Source: Armatimonadota bacterium (GTDB lineage: Bacteria > Armatimonadota > UBA5829). From it: 64,000 nt of DNA. Each line of letters begins with the position of its first letter. Position 1 is the stretch's first letter. A program made the position numbers and the translations under genes. The DNA is taken from assembly GCA_023474015.1 (NCBI GenBank), contig JAMCYN010000165.1, forward strand, positions 1 to 64,000, given 5' to 3'. Below the pieces are notes generated by a model that was not told where the DNA came from, ran no database searches, and saw nothing but the letters and a program-made list of their open reading frames with translations. Shown here piece by piece: positions 45,178 to 53,427 of the stretch.

Positions 45178-45204
45178 CGAGAGGACAGAAATCCTGCCCT
45201 CTCG
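45178..45204. terminator. Bidirectional hairpin between AraC-like gene and cytochrome operon
   Basis: CGAGAGGaCAG and CTGcCCTCTCG pair around AAATC. Followed by CCATTTTT on the plus strand and CTTGATTTT on the minus strand. It ends the cytochrome operon and can also stop read-through from the left. Confidence 0.75.
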
Positions 45205-45261
45205 CCATTTTTCCCTATATTCGATTCCGACCCAGCGCACTGCCGGTCCTGAGTCGCTTAC

Positions 45262-47064
45262 TTAGTTGTCGCCGTGACACATCTTGCACTTAGACGCTTC
45301 GTGGCACTTCAGACACACGGAGCCGGACTTGCGGCTTGCCGCCTTCGAGTTCTTGTGCTCCATGGTCCAATTCGACGGATGAGGCATCTGCAGGCCGCCG
45401 TGACAGTTGTCACATGACTGCTTCGAGTGGCACTTCCCGCACGAGTTCGGCGATTTCTTGCCCGCGTCCCCGTGCTTCTTGCGCCAATCGCCGCCGTGTG
45501 ACAGAGGCATGGTGGAGCTGTGGCACGCGTTGCAGAATACCTTGGTATGGCATTCCTCGCACTTGTTCGAGCGCCGCGCTTCCGAGCCGTGGTTTCTTAC
45601 CCAACCCGTAGAGTGGCTCGATGGCCGGTTGCCGCGGTGGCACGAGAGGCAGAAATCCCGCTCGTGACAGCGCTCGCAGAGAGCGCGATTCTTCTTCGCA
45701 TAGGTCGGGTGCTTCTGCCGGAAGTCCTTGGCATGCGGCATCGCCATCCCGTGACATGTGTTGCACGCCCCCGGGGTGTGGCAGGTGTTGCACGCCTTCA
45801 TGCTCATCTTCGCCTGGATCGGGTGCAGCTTGACCCAGTTGACCTGATGCGACGCAGGTTTCTGCTCCCGATGGCATTTCAGGCAGAAGTTGGAATTGTG
45901 GCACTGCTGGCAATTAGCATCGGTTCTCGATACTTGTTCGCCATGCATACGCAGCCAGGTCGCGTGAAGGTGCGAGGACGGTGTCTTGCCCTTGTGGCAA
46001 TTGATACAGAAGCTCTCCTCATGGCAGGTCTTGCAGTTGCCCGGGTTCGCGTTCGCCGACTTGGCATGCTTTGTCACCCAGTCCTCGGGGTGTGGGCGGT
46101 AGCGAGCATGGCAGTCGGAGCAGAATGTCCGCTCGTGACATTGATCGCACGCGGCCGGGTCGCGCCTGAACTCTTCCTGGTGCCTGTTCATCCAGCCCAG
46201 CTTGTGGGCCTGCTTGATCTGGTGGCAGTCCGAACAGTACGTGTCGGAGTGGCACGTTCGGCAGTCCTGCTTCTTCTTATTGAACGCCTCGGGATGCTGC
46301 TCCACCCAGTTGGCCGGATGGGGCGTGGACATACGGTGACAGTTGTCGCAGAAGTCCGACTGGTGGCAACGCTTGCACGATTCCTTATCCCCCGCGACCT
46401 CCTGCTTGTGGCCGGCCACCCAGTCCTTGCTGAAAAGCCCCGGCTTCCGGATGCCGAGAGTCTCATGGCACAATCCGCACGTGTTGGGGACCTTCTTGCC
46501 GTCGTGGCACTTGAAACACGTTTCCATGGCCGGGGTGTTCTTGGTGGACGCGTTCTCGCCGTGAACGACGCGAGAGTGGCAGAACGTGCAGCCAACCCCC
46601 ATCTCCCAGTGCTTCTTGTGCGTGATCTTCAGCCCATGGTAAACCACGATATCCCGGGCCTCGGTGTGGCACTTCTTGCAGTTGACATCCGGCACGTGGC
46701 CCTGGATCTCATGGGGCTTTACGTTACCCTTTACATGCAGGTAAACCAGCCTCAACGCCGATATCTTCGATTTGACCATGTTGGTCATGCCCGGCATGAG
46801 GTGGCATTGCTCGCATTCGACATCTTTGTGTGATGACATCCGCCACGTGGTGCACTGCACCTTCATCTCATGGCACGACGAGCAGAAAACGGACCTGTTG
46901 GTTACCGCAATGCCCCCGACGGAGCCAAGGCCGATAACCGCGATGACCAGGAGCACGACCCATAGGCTGATTGTCTTACGGAGCAAAGGTATCGTCACCT
47001 TCGACCGCAGCCTTTCCTTTATGCCCCGTCTAAACCCACTCAGCCCTATGTGAGGAAACTTCAC
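45262..47064 (-). CDS. 26-haem NapC/NrfH-like membrane-anchored multihaem cytochrome c
   Basis: About 600 residues from GTG 47064 (AAGGAG nine bases upstream; TTG 47070 is the alternative). One N-terminal membrane helix (LWVVLLVIAVIGLGSVGGIA) is followed directly by FCSSCHEMKVQ, the quinol-dehydrogenase start of NapC/NrfH. I count 26 CxxCH haem sites. The first six are irregular. The other twenty form ten pairs of the exact pattern CxxCH-x4-CxxCH, spaced about 38 residues apart. Each repeat is followed by a W-x3-H element (NWVEQH, GWMNRH, DWVTKH and so on) that could supply a distal haem ligand. It would form a long periplasmic haem wire fed by the membrane quinol pool or by the neighbouring cytochrome b. 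Confidence 0.93.
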   Translation of the reverse strand: MKFPHIGLSGFRRGIKERLRSKVTIPLLRKTISLWVVLLVIAVIGLGSVGGIAVTNRSVFCSSCHEMKVQCTTWRMSSHKDVECEQCHLMPGMTNMVKSKISALRLVYLHVKGNVKPHEIQGHVPDVNCKKCHTEARDIVVYHGLKITHKKHWEMGVGCTFCHSRVVHGENASTKNTPAMETCFKCHDGKKVPNTCGLCHETLGIRKPGLFSKDWVAGHKQEVAGDKESCKRCHQSDFCDNCHRMSTPHPANWVEQHPEAFNKKKQDCRTCHSDTYCSDCHQIKQAHKLGWMNRHQEEFRRDPAACDQCHERTFCSDCHARYRPHPEDWVTKHAKSANANPGNCKTCHEESFCINCHKGKTPSSHLHATWLRMHGEQVSRTDANCQQCHNSNFCLKCHREQKPASHQVNWVKLHPIQAKMSMKACNTCHTPGACNTCHGMAMPHAKDFRQKHPTYAKKNRALCERCHERDFCLSCHRGNRPSSHSTGWVRNHGSEARRSNKCEECHTKVFCNACHSSTMPLSHGGDWRKKHGDAGKKSPNSCGKCHSKQSCDNCHGGLQMPHPSNWTMEHKNSKAASRKSGSVCLKCHEASKCKMCHGDN

Positions 47065-47070
47065 TCTCAA

Positions 47071-47865
47071 TTACTCCTTTCGGTCCGCTCCCTGGAACGG
47101 CAACGCATCCTTGGTCTCCCGATTGACATCCACGCGCTCCCGCTTGACTTCTTCCTTTTCCCGCGCGGCGGCCTCTCGCTCCATGATACGCGCATACTCG
47201 ATAGGGTGCAACGTTTTCATCTCATGCTCGGATATCTCGCCGTTCAGCCATACCCGGCTCATCGGGAAAACCTCCGGGTTAAAGTGGACGTGGTAGAAAT
47301 GCCAGATGATGATCGCCAGAAACGCAAGCAGTGCCTCGTAGCCGTGTATCACCTTGGCCACATCGAGCGTCCATTTCGGCGCAAGGGCCATTGCCTGTTC
47401 CTCGAACCAAAGGAGGAACCCCGTCGCGATCATTACCACCGATCCCCACGCCAGCGCGAGATACTCGAACTTCTCGATGAAGTTGAACCGGTCGAACTGG
47501 GGCGGCTTGGGCGCCAGGCCGAAGTAGAACTTCATCATGTGCACGGCGTCGAACGCGTCCTTTAAGTTCGGCGCGAGGGCACGAAGTTCCGACCTGCCAT
47601 GGCGGCTGAGCACCATGTAAAACAGGTGATAGATAGTCAAGCAGATCAATACCGTGGCGGCCATCCGGTGGATTGCCGACCTCATCGTGAACCCGCCCAG
47701 CATGTGGATGATTCCCGACGCGGCGGGCGACGAGGAAAAGGTTACCGGAAATCCCGTCAATACCAGCGTGAAGAAACTCGTCATGAGAACGATGTGTTGG
47801 ATGCGCTGATTGAGCGTCATTCTCCTGAAGTGGCGCTCAGGCGCCATAACTGATGCGTCCGTCAT
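47071..47865 (-). CDS. Cytochrome b561/formate-dehydrogenase gamma-like diheme membrane subunit
   Basis: 264 residues from ATG 47865 (GAGGAGGTCATCAGAA upstream), sharing ATGA with the preceding stop. Four membrane helices with histidines placed as haem b ligands: RIQHIVLMTSFFTLVLTGFP, SAIHRMAATVLICLTIYHLFY, and near the C-terminal side KVIHGYEALLAFLAIIIWHF, YHVHFNPEVFPMS. The last segment is typical of FdhI/gamma subunits. It should exchange electrons between quinone and the two multihaem cytochromes encoded on either side. A long charged cytoplasmic tail (EAAAREKEEVKRERVDVNRE) is unusual. The next start codon follows its stop immediately. Confidence 0.9.
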   Translation of the reverse strand: MTDASVMAPERHFRRMTLNQRIQHIVLMTSFFTLVLTGFPVTFSSSPAASGIIHMLGGFTMRSAIHRMAATVLICLTIYHLFYMVLSRHGRSELRALAPNLKDAFDAVHMMKFYFGLAPKPPQFDRFNFIEKFEYLALAWGSVVMIATGFLLWFEEQAMALAPKWTLDVAKVIHGYEALLAFLAIIIWHFYHVHFNPEVFPMSRVWLNGEISEHEMKTLHPIEYARIMEREAAAREKEEVKRERVDVNRETKDALPFQGADRKE

Positions 47866-49148
47866 TTCTGATGACCTCCTCTTCTCCAAGGTAATCGACC
47901 GATCCATCGGGCACGCAGGTCCAGGATTATGTAGCCACAGAATGAACCTATCAGCCCGACCACAAACAGCATGTAGAACGCGCGGACCCAGAACACGACC
48001 GCGTCGTGCTTAGGCGTGGGTACCACGTGGATCGAACCGACCGCGAAGTTCTTGCTTGCTCCTGGGTGGCACTTGCCGCAAGTCGTCGGCAGGTTTTTCT
48101 TACTGATCGCCGACTTCGGGTCGCTTGAGGGCAGCACGTCGTGCGCCCCGTGACAGGTGGAGCAGTTGGCAACCGTGATGTCTCCGTACTTGTTCGCGAC
48201 ACCATGGTAGCTGCTTATATATGAGGATAGCCGGTTAGCGGGCAGGCCGTACTTGCGTTGTATCTTGATATTCTCGTGGCACTTGGAGCAGGTGGCCACG
48301 ACGTGCGTGGGGTAGACGGGTGACTCGGGCTGCGACTGCGCCATGATGAGATGCTCGCCGTGACAATCGTTGCACACGGGGGCGCTCTTCACGCCTTTCG
48401 CGGCGGCCTTGCCGTGAATGCTTGCCTCATACTGCTTGAGGACCTCTTTGTGGCATCCTCCGCACGTACTTGGCAAGTGCGACCTGCTGACTGACGAAGC
48501 CAATTCTTTCGGCGCTCTTATGTCATGCACTCCGTGGCAATCGGTGCATACCGCCGCGGTCTTGAGCCTGTTCTTGAGGACAGCAACCCTCGCGTGCACG
48601 CTGTCGGTGAAACTCTTCACGCTAAGCAGTTTGTGCCTCTCGTTAAAAGCCGCGTCAAAGTGGCATTTGCCGCAGGTCTTCGGTATGTTTTCCCGGCAGA
48701 TGGTGGACTTGGAGTTGCTCGCGGGCCTGATGTCGTGGGTGCCGTGGCAGGTCTTGCAGGCAGGAGCGTCCGGGTCACCTTTTCTTAAGGCGTCTCCGTG
48801 CACGCTGTCCGCATACATGTCGATATGCGAATGGTCAGGAGCGCCGACTTGATTGCCGTTATGGTGACAGCGCGCGCAGTCGACCGGCTCGGCCGACTGC
48901 TTGTGCGGCATCTTCTGTCCCTGAAAGTCCGCGTGGCAATCGACGCATCTCTTGCCTTTATGGGCTGAAGCTGCCAGAAGGTCCGCGTCGACGAAGAGTG
49001 ATTTCTCCTTGCCCTCGATCCCCGCCTGGCGGAAACCCGGTGCGCTGTGGCACGTCAGGCACGCCAGGTCCGCGGCGCGCAGCCGCTGAGCGCCCGCAGT
49101 TAAGCCTAGCAACACAGCCAGAGAGCAAACTACCAGGTTACGAGCCAT
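47862..49148 (-). CDS. 11-haem cytochrome c with C-terminal membrane anchor
   Basis: 428 residues, first gene of the operon, ATG 49148 (GTG 49151 alternative) after AAGGAAAGGG. A cleavable signal peptide (VVCSLAVLLGLTAGAQRLRA) is followed by 11 CxxCH motifs, several in the recurring form CxxCHGxHDI(R/L)P (CKTCHGTHDIRP, CTDCHGVHDIRA, CSTCHGAHDVLP) alternating with T-C-G-K-C-H sites. A final helix (AFYMLFVVGLIGSFCGYIIL) and basic tail anchor it to the membrane, leaving the haems in the periplasm. This resembles cytochromes next to cytochrome-b subunits in anaerobic or metal-reducing respiratory chains. The terminal donor or acceptor cannot be read from sequence. Confidence 0.92.
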   Translation of the reverse strand: MARNLVVCSLAVLLGLTAGAQRLRAADLACLTCHSAPGFRQAGIEGKEKSLFVDADLLAASAHKGKRCVDCHADFQGQKMPHKQSAEPVDCARCHHNGNQVGAPDHSHIDMYADSVHGDALRKGDPDAPACKTCHGTHDIRPASNSKSTICRENIPKTCGKCHFDAAFNERHKLLSVKSFTDSVHARVAVLKNRLKTAAVCTDCHGVHDIRAPKELASSVSRSHLPSTCGGCHKEVLKQYEASIHGKAAAKGVKSAPVCNDCHGEHLIMAQSQPESPVYPTHVVATCSKCHENIKIQRKYGLPANRLSSYISSYHGVANKYGDITVANCSTCHGAHDVLPSSDPKSAISKKNLPTTCGKCHPGASKNFAVGSIHVVPTPKHDAVVFWVRAFYMLFVVGLIGSFCGYIILDLRARWIGRLPWRRGGHQK

Positions 49149-49310
49149 CACAAATCCCTTTCCTTAAACTAAGTGCGTAATTTCACAAATGCTCTCACAC
49201 GTCGTGTCCCTTGCAGGGATCGATACTGAGCACGTTTCATCGCTATAATCACGATCAGCGCCGTGCCAGGCGCTTACGGCGCGCCCGGATGTTAAGTGTA
49301 TCACTAACTT

Positions 49311-49326
49311 TGTGAAGCTATTCACT
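49311..49326. promoter_or_regulatory. CRP/FNR-family operator-like palindrome upstream of the cytochrome operon
   Basis: TGTGA-AGCTAT-TCACT matches the CRP/FNR-family pattern TGTGA-N6-TCACA at nine of ten positions. It lies 163 bases before the first cytochrome gene. A second, overlapping TCAC-N6-GTGA arrangement is at 49301-49314. The rest of the 49152-49560 gap has no gene. Confidence 0.5.
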
Positions 49327-49560
49327 AACCCCTTCACGCTACTTGCTCCGAATGTGCAGGAGATTACAGGTGGGGAGAGGACTATGCACTTACTTGTCCA
49401 ATTGAGACATGCTGGGCTTCGCGTCCACAAAGCTCCTAATTATTGTATTACCCGGACGCAAACCGACAGAAAACGCAAAATTACCGCTCACGCCATCCAG
49501 ACACTCTACAGTACCAGTCTATACGCATTTATACAGTATGTCAAGACGTTCTTAAGCGTT

Positions 49561-50680
49561 CGGTCGTGTCAACTGAAGTGTGTAAATTGGTTTTTGCTCC
49601 TGTCCCGCGATTTGCCTATTCCGTTCTATGCGGCCAGTGCTATACTGCTTGTCTTTTTTGCTTTCCTGGCACGTTGCTGCCAGATGTCTTTGCCTTTCCA
49701 AATTCGGTTAAGTCATAAGAACACCCCGAATACGATTCGGTCTGACTGGTCGCGGTTTGCGAAAGCGCCGCAGCCAAACCGGCGTCGTCTGAGTTCCACG
49801 AACACTCGCTCAATTGGATTGGAGGTTCGCAGATACTTCCAGTGCAGCTCAGGGCAGTCGTAGAATGAGAGCAACTGGCCCAAGTCTTCCTCCACGCTGG
49901 CTACCACGTTCGGATACTTCACGAGCCACTTGACTTTCCATGCTCTGAACGCACTTTTCGCCGCAGTCTTATGAGCGGCTGCGTAGATCGCTCTTAGACC
50001 TTCTATCATAGCGGAGCGGTCACTCTTGTCGACAGCCTTGAAGATATTGCGCGCCCGGTGTGCCCAACAAAGCTGGTGACTGACATCCCCGAATACCTCC
50101 GCCGCTGCTGCCGACAGTCCTTTATGCTCATCGGAAATCACCAACTTGAGCAACCGCGGGTCCAACCCGCGTTCACACCCGACTGGCATTGATGCCAACG
50201 ATGTCTTTAACCCAAGCGGCATCAAGGAAAAGATAGACATAACGGCCTTTCAAACGCCGCTCTTTGAACGACTTGGCTTGCCGGTCCAAATCCTCCTGCA
50301 CCCGAACTATAAGCTTGTCGGATGGACGACAGCCCGTCGTCTCCTCCATGAACCGAATGATGTCGGCACGGTGCATACCAACCAACAGGGCCTTGGAAAC
50401 CCACTCCTCTACCTCAGATATCGCACGATGTCCCGCGCCGCTCCACCTCCGAAAGGGCGATCCTCTCAAAAAGACACTTTATCGCATCCGCCATGGATGC
50501 GTCCAGATCGCCATAGAGTCGATCTTCCGGATCGCTCACCAAATCACGCGTTTGCTCCATTACTTGCTTCAGAGTTATACTTGCCATAATGCTCCTCTCT
50601 CGTCGGTTCGTTCTGTTCAAACAAACTCTACGAGATCAGGAGCATCTCTTGCAATTTACACACTCAAAGTATACGCCACC
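49561..50680 (-). mobile_element. Degenerate IS256-family insertion sequence
   Basis: The ends form an imperfect inverted repeat: left GAAGTGTGTAAATTG...GCTCCTG and right (reverse complement) GAGTGTGTAAATTG...GCTCCTG, sharing GTGTGTAAATTG exactly (49578-49589 and 50652-50663). The element is about 1.1 kb, shorter than the usual 1.3-1.5 kb, and its transposase is broken. A smaller relic of the same element lies at 5859-6128. No target duplication is evident. Confidence 0.85.
49713..50587 (-). pseudogene. Broken IS256-family (Mutator-like) transposase
   Basis: Three reading frames are needed. The N-terminus MASITLKQVMEQTRDLVSDP runs from ATG 50587. A central piece includes SEVEEWVSKALLVGMHRADI and RYVYLFLDAAWVKD with the first catalytic Asp. 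The C-terminal piece includes LVISDEHKGLSAAA with the second Asp, HQLCWAHRARNIF, and LRTSNPIERVFVELRRRR with the catalytic-Glu region. About 100 bases of the usual sequence between the first and second catalytic segments are missing. Not functional. Confidence 0.88.
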
Positions 50681-50737
50681 TTCGCTCGGTGTCTATGCAG
50701 AGCGATTATGTCCCCCCACGCGCTTCGCTTCGAATTA

Positions 50738-50766
50738 TTGACACATTGGGGATTGCATGCCATTAT
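50738..50766 (+). promoter_or_regulatory. Promoter of the aldolase gene
   Basis: TTGACA (50738-50743), 17 bases, CATTAT (50761-50766), 40 bases before ATG 50807. Confidence 0.7.
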
Positions 50767-50806
50767 TAATGTATCTTAAAGGCTGTGCTTGCCCGGAGTT
50801 GGATTA

Positions 50807-51811
50807 ATGCCGATGGAACATATCAAGGACCAGACGGCCAAGGGTACGTGGCTCACGTACCGGCCTGAAATCAAAATTATGGACTGCACGATTCGCGACG
50901 GCGGTCTCATCAACGATCACGGTTTCGAGGATGGATTCGTGAAGGCCGTCTATCAGACTTGCGTCGCGTCGGGAATAGACGCGATGGAGTTCGGCTACAA
51001 GGCCGACAAGAAGCTCTTCGCGCCCTCGCAGTTCGGACAATGGAAGTTTTGCGATGAGGACACGCTGCGCCACATAGTCGGAGACAACCCCACCGACCTC
51101 AAGATCGCCGTTATGGCCGACGCCGAACGGACCGATTACCACGTGGACATCCTCCCCAAGTCCGAGAGCGTGATCGATATCGTCCGCGTGGCCACATACA
51201 TACACCAGATTCCGACGGCTCTGGATATGATCAAGGATGCTCACGACAAGGGCTACCGCGTGACTGTGAACCTGATGGCGGTGTCGGTCATTCAAGAGCG
51301 TGAACTCGCGGAAGCTCTTGAAATACTGGCCCAAAGCCCCGTTTGCGCCATCTTCATCGTCGATAGTTTCGGGGCCTACTACTCCGAGCAAATAAGAGAC
51401 CTCACTCTTATGTTCCTCAAGGCGACGGAAGGCAAGGGCATAGAGGTCGGAATTCACGCCCACAACAACCAGATGCTCGCCTACGCCAATACGCTCGAAG
51501 CGCTGATCGTCGGCGCGAACAGGCTGGATGCAACGATCAACGGCATGGGTCGAGGCGCGGGAAACTGCCCCCTCGAATTGCTCCTCGGTTTCCTCAAGAA
51601 CCCGAAGTTCCAGCTTCGACCGGTGCTTGAGTGCATACGGGACCACTTTCTGCCGCTCGAAAAGAAGGGCGAGATGGAATGGGGCTACCGAATCCCTTAC
51701 ATGATCACCGGCCAGATGAACCAGCACCCCCGCACGGCAATCAAGATGAGGGCGGGCGAGAACCCCGACGACTACGTGGCGTTTTACGATCAGATGGTCG
51801 AGGAAGAGTAG
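50807..51811 (+). CDS. DRE-TIM metallolyase / HMG-CoA-lyase-like aldolase
   Basis: 334 residues from ATG 50807, with CCGGAGTTGGATTA upstream; TTG 50789 is possible. The TIM barrel shows the superfamily signatures IMDCTIRDGGLIND (metal-binding Asp, catalytic Arg), IDAMEFGYK, GIHAHNNQMLAYANT (metal His pair) and GMGRGAGNCPLELLLG. The family includes 4-hydroxy-2-oxovalerate aldolase, HMG-CoA lyase and isopropylmalate-type synthases. The short length and the GRGAGNCP motif fit aldolase-type members often found in polysaccharide or nucleotide-sugar loci. Stands alone between the IS and the arsenic locus. Confidence 0.88.
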   Translation: MPMEHIKDQTAKGTWLTYRPEIKIMDCTIRDGGLINDHGFEDGFVKAVYQTCVASGIDAMEFGYKADKKLFAPSQFGQWKFCDEDTLRHIVGDNPTDLKIAVMADAERTDYHVDILPKSESVIDIVRVATYIHQIPTALDMIKDAHDKGYRVTVNLMAVSVIQERELAEALEILAQSPVCAIFIVDSFGAYYSEQIRDLTLMFLKATEGKGIEVGIHAHNNQMLAYANTLEALIVGANRLDATINGMGRGAGNCPLELLLGFLKNPKFQLRPVLECIRDHFLPLEKKGEMEWGYRIPYMITGQMNQHPRTAIKMRAGENPDDYVAFYDQMVEEE

Positions 51812-51832
51812 CCCTTACCTATGTAGGCAGAC

Positions 51833-51864
51833 AGCCGTGAAGAACTTGCCAATCCTTCACGGCT
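51833..51864. terminator. Hairpin between convergent aldolase and arsM genes
   Basis: AGCCGTGAAG (51833-51842) and CTTCACGGCT (51855-51864), a perfect 10-pair stem that can be extended by an outer GGCAG/CTGCC pairing. Confidence 0.75.
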
Positions 51865-51883
51865 GCCTTATCGGTACGCTTTC

Positions 51884-52744
51884 CTACGCCTTGATGGCAC
51901 TTATCTTAATACTCGATACCCTCCCGGCCAGGCTGGGCGCAAGGCTGGCGAACTCGTCGGGAATCGACTCCGTTTCGCAGACAATCGCGCTGATCGTCTG
52001 CTCGTCGTAGTCGATCCGGGCGACTATCTCAACATCCGAGAATCCAGCCCCACGGATGGCGTCGAGATAATCATCCTCTTCAAGGGCGCCCGCGACGCAG
52101 GATGCCCAAGCTTCTAGACTTCGGCGAATCTCCTCCGGCAGGTCGTGGGTCACGATGTCCGAGACCAGTATCCGTCCACCCGGCCGCAACACTCGGTAGG
52201 TTTCTCCGAACACCTTCGCCTTGTCCGGCGCGAGGTTGATCACGCAATTGCTGATAATCCAGTCCACCGTGGCCGACTCGACCGGCATGTCCTCCGCATC
52301 TCCCAGGCGGAACTCGACGTTTGTCGCGCCCGCGTCGGAGGCGTTTTTCTTCGCCGCCTCGATCATCTCCGGGGTCATGTCAAGGCCGATCACTCGCCCA
52401 TCCGGGCCGACTTTCCGCGCGGCCAGAAGCACGTCGATGCCCGCGCCGGAGCCGATGTCGAGCACTGTCTGGCCCGGTTGGATGCCGGCCAGGGCCACCG
52501 GGTTGCCGCAGCCGAACGAATGCTCAGCCGCATGCGCGGGCAGCCCCGCAAGCTGCTCTTCGGTATATCCCGCCGATAGCGCGATCTTCGCATCGACCTG
52601 CGCGCTCGTCCCACAACAGCACGAGCATGGAGCGGGTTCTTTGACTCTGCCGCCGTAACGCTCCTTCACGAATTCCTTGATCTCTTCCGGCCGCACGGTG
52701 GCAGCCTCGCTTGTCCCGCAACAGGATGTCTTCTTGAATACCAT
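51884..52744 (-). CDS. arsM: Arsenite S-adenosylmethionine methyltransferase
   Basis: 286 residues. Methylates arsenite to volatile or less retained methylarsenicals. The SAM site VLDIGSGAGIDVLLAA and the three arsenite-binding cysteines of ArsM are present: Cys79 (SFGCGNP), Cys167 (ISNCVINL) and Cys216 (WASCVAGAL). Extra Cys clusters at the N-terminus (SCCGTS; PCSCCCGTS) are common in bacterial members and may help capture As(III). ATG 52744 follows AAAGGAGCAACAAAA. It is the second gene after the Cys-rich MarR regulator on the same strand. Confidence 0.95.
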   Translation of the reverse strand: MVFKKTSCCGTSEAATVRPEEIKEFVKERYGGRVKEPAPCSCCCGTSAQVDAKIALSAGYTEEQLAGLPAHAAEHSFGCGNPVALAGIQPGQTVLDIGSGAGIDVLLAARKVGPDGRVIGLDMTPEMIEAAKKNASDAGATNVEFRLGDAEDMPVESATVDWIISNCVINLAPDKAKVFGETYRVLRPGGRILVSDIVTHDLPEEIRRSLEAWASCVAGALEEDDYLDAIRGAGFSDVEIVARIDYDEQTISAIVCETESIPDEFASLAPSLAGRVSSIKISAIKA

Positions 52745-52832
52745 TTTTGTTGCTCCTTTCTTGTTCTAGCGATCTACTGCTTCAGCTCAGGAATATTAAG
52801 ATATGAAGCATCACCTCGAAAAAAGTGACGCA

Positions 52833-53291
52833 CTAGGCCATTGCGGCAATGAGCTTCTCCACGATACGACGAAGCTCAGACTGCTCATCTCGGTCCAGGA
52901 CGCCATCGAGCCTCATCCCACAGCACCCGCCGTGCGGGACACCGTTCCACACCTCTTGACCCTTCTCGGTCAGACCCAGGAGGATCACTCTTCGGTCCTC
53001 GTGGCTGCGCTCGCGCTTGACCAGACCGTCACGTTCCAGGCGATCCACTATGCCGGTAACGTTGCTGCAAGCGCAGCAGAGACGTTCGCTCAGCCTGTTG
53101 AGGGGAATCTCACCCTCCTCGGACAGAACTGTCAGTATCTCAAACTGCGAAGGTGTCAGGCCATAGGCGGCGAGAAACCGATCAGCCTGCTTGTACATAG
53201 CCTTGCCGAGTGCGATACACAGGTCCGAAAGGTCTCCGGTCTTCACATTTGGCTTGCACTGGCACATCTCGAAAAGCATTCCCTTAAGCAC
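52833..53291 (-). CDS. Cysteine-rich MarR-family regulator of the arsM locus
   Basis: 152 residues (GTG 53291; ATG 53279 and ATG 53267 are in-frame alternatives). The winged-helix core is visible as LTPSQFEILTVLSEEGEIPL, LSERLCCACSNVTGIVDRLE and the wing KRERSHEDRRVILLGLTEKG. Unusually for MarR it has three cysteine groups: CQC near the N-terminus, CCAC inside the DNA-reading helix region, and GGCCG in the C-terminal helix. These are plausible As(III)/thiol-reactive sites. It likely represses itself and arsM and is released by arsenite, by analogy with other metalloid sensors. An operator-like palindrome overlaps its start. Confidence 0.85.
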   Translation of the reverse strand: MLKGMLFEMCQCKPNVKTGDLSDLCIALGKAMYKQADRFLAAYGLTPSQFEILTVLSEEGEIPLNRLSERLCCACSNVTGIVDRLERDGLVKRERSHEDRRVILLGLTEKGQEVWNGVPHGGCCGMRLDGVLDRDEQSELRRIVEKLIAAMA

Positions 53292-53295
53292 TTAA
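53284..53295. promoter_or_regulatory. Operator-like palindrome at the MarR start
   Basis: TTAAG-CA-CTTAA, perfect 5-base arms, located 10-21 bases after the predicted transcription start, where a bound repressor would block initiation. Confidence 0.5.
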
Positions 53296-53311
53296 TACTT
53301 CAGGCACTAAC

Positions 53312-53340
53312 AATATACCATGGGCCTGCACGGTTGTCAA
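53312..53340 (-). promoter_or_regulatory. sigma-70 promoter of the marR-arsM operon
   Basis: Reverse-strand TTGACA (53340-53335), 17 bases, TATATT (53317-53312). Start of transcription predicted near 53305. Confidence 0.8.
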
Positions 53341-53427
53341 CCATGAATTTTACTGCTTCGCAGATACAGGGCTACTCAGGGCCTACGGTGTGCTGCTCCA
53401 TTCTTGCGATAATACGCAGGCCGCCCA

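Noticed and set aside
45520..46833. 437-codon plus-strand frame opposite the 26-haem cytochrome
   Set aside because: Generated by the repeated CxxCH codons read in antisense; no independent support.
49312..49863. 183-codon plus-strand frame before and across the IS256 left end
   Set aside because: No ribosome-binding site, no protein-like composition, and it runs through the IS inverted repeat into antisense of the transposase.
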